Positions 24,901 to 36,900 of a stretch of DNA of 64,000 nt are shown one piece after another. The DNA is taken from contig JABAKD010000030.1 of the NCBI GenBank assembly GCA_012845835.1, positions 9,089,805 through 9,153,804 of the forward strand, read 5' to 3'. Each line of letters opens with the position of its first letter. The first letter of the stretch is position 1. The DNA is from Undaria pinnatifida. Lineage: Eukaryota; Sar; Phaeophyceae; Laminariales; Alariaceae. Both the position numbers and the translations under genes were made by a program. Under the pieces are notes generated by a model that had not been told where the DNA came from, did not search any database, and saw only the letters and a list, made by a program, of their open reading frames with translations.

Positions 24901-27900
24901 GCTGGAAGCTCCCTCAGCGCAAAGTATGATACGGCCGAGTCCCGCCGGCTGGGGTAGGAGGCCGCCGGCTGGGGCAGGAGGCCTCGTCTAATCCAATGAC
25001 CGAGAAATCACTGTAAATGGTTGATGTAGGCGCAGAAGATCACGGCAGCCCAAGCCGCCCCACCCTCTTCGATCGCGGCCAAACTACCGTCCGCCCCGCT
25101 CCTGTGACTTGACAGGGAGACGCAGGTTGTGCTTGAGGAGGAGCTGGGGCTGTCGCCGCACGTGCTAGGACGCGGTATTTTTCAGGGACAGCACCACATT
25201 AACGGCCTTTTGGAGAGCACCGATGCTCAGCTTAAGGAGGACCTAGCTCTACTGGTGCGGGAGCTTCGCGCGCGTTTGTTTTGTTGTGCATAAAAGCTTG
25301 TGTGTATGCGTGTGTGCTTGCGTGTGTCTGCGTGTTAGGGGTATTTTCTTAGAAAAATGAAAAATACTTGCCACACTTGTGCGTCGAATCGCCCCCTTCC
25401 CATCCCCCTCCCCGTTTTTAGCAAGAAAACTCTGCGCATGCCTCGTTCTCGGGTCGGTTTAGTGGTTGATCAGGATAGGATACCCATGCGAATTAATCGA
25501 ATGGTGTGAGCGATCAAATGATCGATCGATTGATTGCTTGATTGCTTGATTGCTTGGTTGCTTGATTGCTTGATTCTTGATTGGTTGATTGATTGATTGG
25601 GTGATTGTTTGATTGATTGATTGCTTGATTAATTGATTTGTTGCTTGGTTGCTTGATTGCTTGATCTATGGATTGTTTCGTTGGTTGATGAATGGATTGA
25701 TGCATTGATGTACCGTCATGCTTCAAACATCTGAGCTCGCATCCCGAAACACCAGCCCGAGACGCCAAGCGCGTGCGGCACACCTCCGCCTGTACTACAC
25801 CACCATGTATTTGCCGGCACGCCCGGGCAGGCGGGCACGTTCCGGAAATCCGGTTGCACACCATGGATAGCCTTCCTTTTGTCGCATGTCGTATCTCCAC
25901 ACCGAGCGATAGTCCACCGGTGGGTCAGATGTCGATGTATGACTCCCCCCTTCTCTGTGCTTCGTCTCTAAAGGGAAAAAGGGATGCGTGGTCAATGGTC
26001 AAACTACTGAAGACAATCAACAAATCAGTACGCCCGCCCCTCCTCCCCCCCCCTCCCCTGCCCTTTCGCCGCCGCCACCGTCACCACCGCCGCCACACCC
26101 CCCCTCCCCCTAAACATGGGCGATGTTTTTGGCGTGCGTGTGTGACCCGCAAGGTGCCGATGGACATGTGGCAGGGGTTGGCTTCTCGGAGCAGGGCGAT
26201 GTCGCGTAGAAGCGACGAAGATGCGGCGAGGTTCCGAGAAAGGGTGAGTGTGGGTCGTTTGGCTCCCCGCACTTTTGTTGCTTCTGCCGCCAGGGACCAA
26301 TTGACGCGTGGGTGTGTCGGGTATTCATAGTATACAAAACGGAGTGTTTTTTGCATGGTTAAAACAGAGGGGAGGGAGGGGGGAGGGGAGACGCGGGGGC
26401 GGTGGGTATGTATACTTCCCGACGCTGCCCGCCACGAAAATTACTAGCGTCGTTTTTGTCCCGGGGAGCGGGTATCTGGCATGGAAGAGGTGTTGTTAGG
26501 GATTGGCCGATCGACCTTGTTGTTTCGAGTCGTCTTGGTGATGCCCTCTGCAAGCGCCCTCTCTATATGTATTTTAGGTATGTCTCTACCCGTGTCTATA
26601 TCCCTGTCTTTGGCTGTATTTACATATATTATCTGTCTCTATTTCTATCTCTTTGCGTCTCTACTGAACGTGCATCCCTTTCTGTCTCTCTAACTTTTCA
26701 CTCTTCCTCTTCATTGGCTGTTTAGATCTTACACCGTCGCGTACCGGTGTTTGCGAGCTAATGGTGAAAGAGTCGACAAGGGGGGGGGGGGCACGTCGGC
26801 GCCGTTCCTTCCTCTCGCGGACGTTGGTATTCCCCCCTCACGTTTTCCGCACGTTCCACATAGCGAGTGTTCTACCCCCGCCCCCGCCCCCCGTCCCCCA
26901 CTGTGCCCCCGCCCCGTTTCGAAAGGGTAGTGTGGTCGATGGTCGAATGACTAAGGCAAGAAAAAATGAGCGCCCCGCCCCCTTGCACGCCTGCGCCGTT
27001 CCTCGTCTCGTAGGTGTTGATGTGTTGCTTACCTAACATTTCCGCACGTTCTACATCGCGAGTGTTCTACCTCCCTCCCCCCGCGCCCCCTCTCAGTCTC
27101 GAAAGCGATTCGTGGTCAATGGTCAAACGGCCAAGGCAAGCAACAAATGAGTACGCCCACCCCCCCCCCACCCGCCCCCGCCACCCATCCCCGTCTCCCC
27201 TCCTTTTCGCGAAACTTATCCGTCCCACCGTTTCAGGCCGTGACACGACGGGAAGACCTAGCGAGGCTGGCGGAAGAGCTCGACCGGGCGCGACGGGAGG
27301 CTACAGAGGTCGGCACAGGTCGCCCCGCCGACAGATCGAAGCTATCGGAACCCGCGGGCGCCGCTCAGTCGCCACCTGGTGGCGGCGAAGGCGTTACTTT
27401 TGCCGAAACGGCGCCAGCACCGCCGTCGAAATCGAAATCGAAGTCGAAATCGACATCTTCCGGGGAAGAAATATCGGGAGGTGGCGCGGCGGCTCAGGGT
27501 GAGGACTCAGCAGCTATGGGTTTAAAAGACGGTGGCAGCGACGAAGGAGAGCTTGTGACAGGGGCGGGGGCAGGGGACGGCGTGGGGGCGGGGGACGGGG
27601 TGGTCGTGGGGTCGGAGGTTGGGGCGGGGGTGGGGGTGGTGGTGGAGTCGGAGGCGGAGGAGACTGTGGCGGCCGCGGCAATGCTGGAGCAAGCGAGAAG
27701 GGTCAGCCGGCGGGCAAGACGAAACGCGAGGCAAGCTCGAGAAGACGCGGAGGTCGCGGAGGAGGCGCTGCGTAGGCTGCGGACGAACTTCGAGGGGCTG
27801 GCCGCGGGCTGGACTGACCGAAGGACGAAGATTTTAGGTGGGAAGCGGGGGGACGGGGGGGGTGAACAGAGGAGGGGGGGGGGAGGGATAAAATCCTGTG

Positions 27901-30900
27901 GGCGGCGAGCGTATTTTGGGAGTGGAGCGAGGCGGGGATAGGCCGGGGAGGGAGGTGGTTTGTTACCGAGTGCGGGTTGCTGCTGCGTGCGTCTGGCCGG
28001 GGTGTGATCCTCTTTTTCGCCTATCTGAGAGTGGGGTTTTCTTCGGCTTGCGGGTTTGCGCGCGCCCCCCCCCCGGTTCTCGGCGACTCTGCGGCTCTCC
28101 TGCGCGACTGCAGTACTTTTTTCATCTAATTGTAGATACAACAACAATATCAACAACAACAAAGCTCACAGTATTTGAACTGTTGGGCAAAACGACTACT
28201 GGTACAACCCAGGCTACGATATTGTGGTGGGGGTAACCCTATTTGCGCTACCGGGTTTAGACTACACCTACCAAGAACGGTATTGCGCCTCGTTCCAGAA
28301 CGCGTGCGTGATAAATAGTGCTTGGCCTTAGATTTGTGGAACTCACAGCTGACGTATTTTTAGTATTTTTATAAAATAGCGCTTGGCGTCAAAACCGATA
28401 AAAATAGGAAAAATCACGACTCGCAAATATATGGGGTACCAGTAGGCATTTCTTGCGCGAATGGCCCTGAGACGATGAATAGGACGCCTTGAAGGTGACT
28501 ACTGTAGCCGTGACTAGTGCACCCCCATACCGTACCCTTGCTCCTATTCTGACCCGAAATGTTGCGCCAGCGCAACAGCGCAACTGTGCAACAGCTGTGC
28601 TAATGGTATATCCTCGGCGGTAGCTGTTGAGGCGACGGCAGCAAGCTTACAAACGGACCTGCGAAACCCCGTGAACGCGTGTTGTGCTCTCGAACTCCTA
28701 AAAAAAGGCGAGGCGGTGGCGGCGCAGGAACGCGTGTCGTTCATTCGGCGCGACGTGGAGCGGGAAGAGGCCAGGCTGGCGGACGCGCGACGCTCGGTCG
28801 TCACAAGCGAGGAGCGCGCGGCCTTACTCCGAGAAGCAGATCCCGACCTTTGGGGTACGTGCGATCAACAAAAGGGTGATGCCGGTGTTGCGGTCGGTGC
28901 TGTCGGCTGAGAATGTTGTTGTCGTCGGTACGGAGAGCGCGGCCTTACTCCGAGAAGCAGATCCCGACCTTTGGGGTACGTGCGATCAATAAAAGGGTGA
29001 TGCCGGTGTTGCGGTCGGTGCTGTCGGTTGAGAATGTTGTTGCCGTCGGTACTCTGATGGCCAATGATGTCGCCGGTGGTGATTGCCAAGCGTGCTGCTG
29101 TCGATGCTGGTATTGTATCATTCAAGAGTGTTGCTGTTGATGCTGGTCTCAGTCAAAAGAGCTTGTACTCTGCATACACACACCTTCATATTTTTGGACT
29201 GTTCTGATGTTTCGGCCGATGTTCGTGTTTGCTGTGGTTATCTGAACACAGACGGAAATAAAACTGTACGCTTTGTGTTTGCGGTATTTTCATAATATTG
29301 TTTTCGTTGATTGCCTCTCTGCCCCTTCCACACATAATGCCGACGGTGCGACGTGCAACTTCCTTTATCATACTCACCCGAAACGCAACGACGAGCATCG
29401 AGAAACGTCATCTGAGGACGAGATCGCCGCCACCCCCCGCCCCGCCCCCTGCACCCGCTCCTGGTTCGACTTGTGGTGCTCTGCCCGCGCCCACTCACGC
29501 AACAGACGCACTGAGTGGTTCGGAAGGCGAGGGGCAAGGGTTAGGAGGGGGAACGGCGGTGGCGGCCGAAGTGGAGCGTGCCGAGGCGCAAGCCCTTTCC
29601 TCTCGCAGAGCTTTGGCAGACGCTCAGGCTGCCTTCAGGCACGCGAGCAAGACTGTTCAAGCGCACGCGAGGCTGGAATATATCGGAGAGGTGAGGGCTT
29701 GGCGATGGCGGGGATGGGGATGGGGGTGGGGATGAGGCTGGGTGGGGGCGGGCAGGAAGGGGGCATAGGAGGGAGGGCGAGGGGGCGTGCTTTGCTGAAT
29801 ATGGCCCTTTTATCATGCAGGCGGAAAAAGGGGGGAGTTCGGAGGGGCGTTTGCGGTGTGAGTAGCCGTCAGGCCACCGCCAAACCAACGAGGCAATGAC
29901 TGCACAGCGCACCCCTAGGCGATGTTTTTCGAACCTTCCACCCTCCCCCCCTCTTGCCCCCCCCCGCCCCCCCTCATCCCCATTCCCCCTCCGCCTCCCC
30001 CACCCAAATTCCTACGTCCCACCTCGTGCGACCGTAACAAATCAACACGGCTCTGATGGAAAATAACAGGGCGAGTGCTACACGTGTGGGCAACCGGTGA
30101 CTGGGAGCCACATTCGAGATCGCGGCGAGATTCTCCGAGTTTCCAAAACCGTCGCAGAATCGAAGCTGCAGAAGTTCGAGCGAGAAGCCTCGGTCAACGA
30201 CCGGAATCTCGAGCTGGCACAGTCTAGAAAGGAGCTGCACGAAGAGATGGTCCGCGTGGCGCGGGAACAGGCCGAGGCGAGGAGACGGGCGGCGGAGAGC
30301 GAAGAAGAGCTGAGGGCAAGCCGCGACAAACTTAGGTAATCTGAACGAGAGTGAGGGCGTCAAGGAGCATCGAAAGGCCCTCGTGTTTTTTCGCGGTGTT
30401 GGTGGCAAAGCAGTCCTGGCGTTGTGCTTAAGCGATGGGCTAGAGTGAGGGGCTTCGAAAGCGCACGTGTTTTTCTCGCGTAGGTGATGGGCGAGAGTGG
30501 GGGTCATAACGGCGTAGGACGCGCTCGTTTTTTTTCCGCGTGTGGTAGTGGAGCAGCTGTCATGGTATTTTTTTGCCCCGGTTGCTCGCGAAAGACGCGC
30601 GCTATCATGGCCATGGTGGCGACGCGGGCAGCAGCATTTCTTGGACCGCGCTGGTGATGGTTCCCCGCTTTGCGGCGTGGGTTTAGATTAAGCTCCCTTT
30701 TGCAGAGAAGAACAATCGGACGGACCCCATGTTCGGTGTATCCCCGTTTATCACCGCAGCGGCGCAAAAACCCTTGGTCCTGTCGCCCCCAGAACGTGGC
30801 CGCTTTCGCCCTGCCGACTCCGCCTCCGCCTCCTCCTTCCCGCCCCTGCATTATGCGTTCCTTTCTCGCCGCCCCTTGAGCCCAGATCGCTCGCTCTTCG

Positions 30901-33900
30901 TGGTGGTTGTGCCTTTTAGTGCAATTGCCTAATTAGTAACACGCTTTCTTGTTGCTGTGCTCGTATTGATATATATATACCTGGTACGCATGAAGAACCG
31001 CCATTGCTCAACCGGGATCCCCCGCGAAACGAACCGATATATGCCGTCAGTGTGTTGAGTGTTTGTCGGCGGCGGCTGATGTTATGCTTCTTTCATAACG
31101 AAATAAAGTGAAATTGATATCGTTGATTGTGCCAGGCGAGTGCAGGTTGAGGCGTCAACCGCCGACGGGCAGGCGAAAGAGCAGGCCCTCGGCGAAGAAC
31201 ACCTACGGCGAGAGTGGGCGGGGAAAATAACGGCGGCCGAGTGGGCTCTCAAGGCGCACCGGGATAAGCAGGTGACTAACTTGACTCACTGACTGACTGG
31301 CGAGACCGCCGAGCACCTCTCTCTTGTTCATGCTGTTTTTTTCTTCCTTTATGACTATGTACGTACAGCAGAGATATCTGCGCGTTCGCCAATGCCTCTG
31401 CTTCTTGTGGCAAGCATGCACTTCCCGCCGTATGGCAGGGAGAGAACGACCGAGCTGAGCTTGTGCACTGTGGAGTGAAGAAGTTGTGTCTCGGTAAACG
31501 TGTCGAGCTGCTGAACTTTGTGCACGAAGGCAACAAAAGGTGCCCCCCTCCCCCCTTCTGCTAAGCAGACACTTGCCCAGCACGAGCTGGCGGAAGCCGT
31601 GGCGCGCGAATCCGATTTGGAGCTGCAGGCTCAGGCACAACAGGTGGGGCAATTTTTTTCAAGTATGTTGTTAGCGTAATAATTCACCGTATTACAGCAG
31701 TACGCGACAGCACTCGAGCAAGTGGGCGTTAAGACAGTGCAGCTGTATGATCTGTATGATGCTTTGCACGAAAACAATAAAACATGTTTTAGTAGTGGTA
31801 CTGAGATAGGCAGTGTTGGACACACCCTGCGTCACAGAGTATTCGAGCCTGGCCCGAACTAAGAGTTTCAACAATGTTGTTGCACGCGTTGTTCTACATA
31901 TACCGAATATGATATAGGGCAGTGGTCGAAATCCTCAACGGAAAGAGGAAAGCTCCATGACCAAAACATTACCCCAGCAAAATATGACCCAAGCAAAACA
32001 CGACCAAGAAAGACCCAGTGCACACGTGGAATCTTTACCCCCCCCCCGGGACACGCACGCTACCGTTGCGCGTGCGCAACCGCTTCGCCCCGCCGTACGG
32101 CGGTATATATGGCCAATCGGAATGACTGCGTCAGGCTGAACAGCAGCGGCTGTTGCGGGCAAAGGAGGTCGTTCTCGCGCAGGTTAGGGACATCGAGGCC
32201 TCGGTGGACAGGCTAAAAAAAGAGCTGACGGAGGCGGAGGACAATGAACGAGACGCCTCCACCTTGAAAACTGCCAGCGCCGGTAGGTTCATTTTTGATG
32301 AATTATTTGTGAAATGGAGAGGATTGTGGCGTTTCGGGAACAGAACGCGGCGTGATCTGCCGTCTATTTGAACGCGGGAGAATGAAGGCTGTAGTCCTAT
32401 GACTTGGTACCATAAGTGGTTTAGGTTACTGTTCCAATTTTTTGTAGGCGGCCATCAGTGGTGGCTGCTGTACCAAGAGTTGAGCAGCTTGGAGGTAACC
32501 CCACGTTAGATTGCAAGGGACGGTACCACCGAGTAGGCTGTGCGATCGAAGCAGTAAGTGATAATAGCCGGCTAGCGACCAAGCGATAGGCGGGCTCTTG
32601 TAACGTGTTATTTCTGATCCTTCTGGTGTTTTGTTTGATGAAATATTTATAGAATTATGTATGAAATTATTTACGTAACTACAGTATGTATAAAGTAATT
32701 GAAATACGTCAACTCACAGGTAATCTATTTGAAATGGTTTCATGAAACACGCCAGCTGTGAGTTCGTCCGATTGAATGGTCGGCCCTCAGCTTCGCAAGC
32801 TGCATAATACGTCTACCTCGCGTTCTTTGTGTGCTACATCCAATTGTCGCCCATGCTGTGGCGTGGGCAACGTTGTTGTCTCGTGCTTCTCTTAGCCTCC
32901 GACAAGGTGTGTGTGTTCGGTGTAACCTGCTCTGCTTTCCGGGGTGTCCCCTTTCGTGTTGATGCCTTCGTTGTGTAAACGTGGTAAAGTAAACTGTCCT
33001 GGTTGTCCTGGTTGTTGGGGCTCACGTTTCGCGTTAACGCGTTGGTTAGTGTAGCAGCTGTAATAGAATCAGGATGAGAAGCAGTAGAAGCAGCCGCAGA
33101 ACAGCGGGTAGAAGCAGCCGTAGAAGCATCAGCGCGAGCATGGGTGGCAGCCGGCGGCAGTCTTGCCTTTTTTGCAGAGACCGGGAGAAGTGACAAAAAC
33201 GCGAAAATGCACGCAGATGACACTCGTCACAGGTGACGCTCTTCATTACTGTGCTGACGGTTCGGGCCACAAAAGAGGCCACCGTATGCTACCTGGTACG
33301 TAATTTTCTTGGAGCGGTCGAGATAGAAGACCTACCCCCCGCTTGTGGCCTCAAAATTACCAAAGGCAGGCGTTGCACACGAAGATCCCTCCTTTGGCGG
33401 TATATTTTTAAAAGGACGCGAGCCAGCCCGTTGCGAACTCGGGCCGGGGTGCTGTATTTGTGTTGTGCTGGTGGGGGCGGCCGCTTCTTCGAACGCAAGG
33501 GGAAGCGATGACGCGTGACGGTGCGCGGGGCACGGCATACAAGTTGACGCTTTCTTCCCGTGCCGCGTAGGGTTTTCGGTTGTTGCCGCTGCTGCCGCCG
33601 CCGCCGCCGCCGTCTCCATCTTGACGCGTGTTACGATGGGGGTACAGTACCTCTTTTTGGCCCAAATAGTTTTCACTGACTGGGGCCCTCAACTAGACTA
33701 AAGAACTTATGGATACAGTACCTTTTGGGGGGCCAGAATATTTCTGCCTGACAGGGCTCCTAAATTAGACAAAATATCTACCGGGCACAGCAGCTCTTTT
33801 TGGCCAAAATATTTAATACTGCCGGGGGGGGTCCTCATCTAAAGCAACTAAAGAAACTAACAAACTACGCGAGTATTTTTTTCAAAAGCTGTTTGCATTA

Positions 33901-36900
33901 TTTCGCTAGTGTTCGTTATGTGCATAGGCCATGGGATCGATCAGCAGGTTGCAAACCTCTTTTTTTTTTCCGCGGTCAGTTTTTGCATAAGGTATACAAC
34001 GCCTCCGGTGAGGGGGTTCAGGAACATTTGGTGCAGTACACCCCTATCGCTAGGGCGGCGAGTTTCGGTCCCGCCTGCTTCTGCTGCAGGTTCACGGTAA
34101 CCGCGTTGGCGTCGTCGTTCCCCCTAAGGTTGGACCCATTGTTTTGTTTACCGTCGAATTGGCAAGAAGGCACCCTGACACCGCCCGTTATTTTTGTCCT
34201 CACGCTGCTGCTGCTGCTGCTGCTGCTGCCGCTGCTGCCGGTCTCGCCTCAACCTGAATTTCTTGTGTGCCACAGCGCTCGCCGAGCATCTTGGGGTGCG
34301 GGGAGTGCAAAACTTTATCTTCAGGGATGCCGTGAGCCAACTTCAGGCAAACGTAGACAGGTGATATGGAAACAGCCTGGTGCACACTTAGAGGATCGGG
34401 GCCGGGGATTGGGATAGGGGGCGGTGGGAGCGCAGGAGAGGGTGAAGGGGGGAGGATGAGGCCTTCGTGAACTTAACACTGTTGGCGGCTGAAACGTGAA
34501 TTGACAGGGCACAGCATATGTACACGCGTGTATGCCCTGGGCGTGCACAGCTTTAAGAGGTGTATTCATCTGTTGATTCGTTTTCGTGGTGCCCCATGAA
34601 CGAAGCCGGAGCTTTTTTCGACAACCCATACGTAGAGGCGTCCCAATTGTCACGTCCCCCCCCCCACCCATACCCTAACCCCACAACCCCAGCAATAAAT
34701 GCATTCGCCGCTACAACTCCTGATTATTTTACTACTCATGCCGAAGAAACGAAACTACTATTATGCTGAGTTGTTGTTCCCAAATCGTTGGTGCTGTCCT
34801 ATTCGGGACCAAGGAAAAGGGTATTGTTGATGTTATAATATACCCCCTTTTCCACTACCGGAGTTGAGCTATCATGCTCGCAAGAGTGACTCTGTACCTC
34901 ACCGAAAATCGTTTTATGCGATTTGTTTTGGCGCAGCGTAGCTATCATGACCATTTTTTTTGCGGATTCACACCGTAGAAGTAAAACAGCACGAAAAATT
35001 AAGTCCGCAAAGGAACGGGGGGGTCATTCTCGTGAGTGACCCTCGTGAGTGACCCTCGTGAGTGACCCCGAGCCACCGCCAAAATAGCCCCCAAAATTAG
35101 CCCCCCCACCGTAGCTTGGTCCCCGGGTTCATATCGCCCTTGGCCGCCTCACTCACCTCCCTCCCCACCCCCCCCAGGTACCTCGACGTCCTGTCCGACG
35201 GTGCTCTGCTGCTCCGCCTTTCGATGGACGGCGACCGTGTTGTCAAGCGCGCGAGTACAAGGGCGGCGGACGGCGGCTTCCGGGACCGCTCGCTGTCGCA
35301 GCTGTCGGGGGGGCAGTGGCGGCGCGCGAGCTTCGCCCTTGAGCTGGCGTTCGTCGAGCTGGCACGGCAGAGGGGCCGGTTCTCGTGCAACTTGCTGGTG
35401 CTGGACGAGGTGCTGAGCCAGCTCGACTCCTATGGGAGGGCGAGGGTGAGCAACCGCACGCGCAATGAGTGTTTTTGCCACGGTATTTTCATCGGAAGTT
35501 TGCTGCGCTTGTTTCGCTGTGTCGCGTAGGTGACAAATAAACATGAAGGACAAGGGCAAAATGGCTGAGACAATGTAGTAGTCTACAGTAGAACGAGGAA
35601 GCTTTTTACTGCTGGAAAATGCATCCCACCACTGATTCTATGGCATTTCCCCCCGAAAACCAACGGTTTTATTTAACGGACCTTTCATGGCTGCTCGACA
35701 CGAGGAAGGATGCTATGAAAAAAATATGTTCATATATTTTATTTGTTTGCAAAGGACTATCGAACGATGACGTCGGGGTGGCAAGGGGCACCGTATTTCA
35801 GAAGATACGGCCGGGAGCTGTTTTTAAAACCAGCGATTTTGTTAAATACAAGTTTGGGGGGGGCTACCGTTGGACACTAATTCCACGTATATTGTAAAAA
35901 GCGGTGTTCAGTACGAAATGGGATTCGTGTGGGAAGGCAGAACGAGGAAAACGGCTCGAAGCTCAAAACTTTTTCTTACTTCAAAAACCGTTCCGTAATA
36001 ACTAGCTTCAACACCATTTCCCGCCAAAACGTGGATTTAGTTCTAATGAGATTAGCCCTTCTACCGCTGCATGTTGTATCCCACACTAAGTCCAAGTAGA
36101 TCATCTCCCAACACGTGGATGCAGTTGTAAAGGGGTAATTACTCCAAGACTCGGGATGTCAGGCAGATTATAGCAGGTTACAGTCCCGTGTGGGACTGCG
36201 AGTGAGGCAGCGACGGATGAGGGAGGCGGCCGGGGGCGGGTGGGGGCCAAACGTCGGGAGAATCGCTCCTCGTTTGTTGATCGTAATTTGAGTTGGATCC
36301 TGCAGAGAGCCGGCGCGTTGAGGGTCGGTAGGCATTCTTTTGGTGGCATGGGGGTCAAGCTTGTATTTGATACGGGTCGGACGAGAGAAGATAACCATGT
36401 TCCGCCATTTCCCCCGCCCGCTCCCCCGGCCTTTCCCCCCGTTGTTGCATCTGCAGGTTGCAACTATGCTTCGAACTCTAACGCACGGGCGTGCCCCGGG
36501 CGATGATTCGGACATTGAACCCACCCAGGCGATGTACTCGACTATCCTGGTCATCTTGCAGGCAAGCACCGGCGTAACATCAGTGGGCTGTGTTGGCGTT
36601 GTAAATGTACAGTGGGGGGGGCAGACGTGAAGTATTTTCAGCGCTTCTTTCTTTTAGGCCTGTGCGGATACTCCACACGCCTCGCGAGACTGGCTCGATT
36701 CTATGATACGGGTGGCCGTGTAGGTGTGTCCTCTCGGCAGGGCATCGCGATACCTGTGGTTAACTACCTCTGATTACTATTTAAATAGTGTGGGGACACG
36801 GCTTTTCGTGTTTTCATAGAATACGCATTGGATTTGTTGAAAAGCGCTTTCCCCACAGCGAATACCCCCCCCGCCCCCCCCCCCTCAACCCTCAACCGTG

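Larger units (their letters stand above)
21617..27157 (+). repeat. Dispersed intronic repeat family, five same-strand copies
   Basis: Copies at about 21617-21725, 22453-22570, 25962-26032, 26914-26974 and 27094-27157 share GTCTCGAAAGGGATGCGTGG, then TCAATGGTCAAA and CAACAAATGAGTACGC with small changes. The first two extend about 50 bp further upstream (TTATTAGGAGTA). The last two sit in a tandem duplication of about 192 bp. All are inside introns of the fusion gene, between coordinates occupied by exons 8 and 14. Confidence 0.75.
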
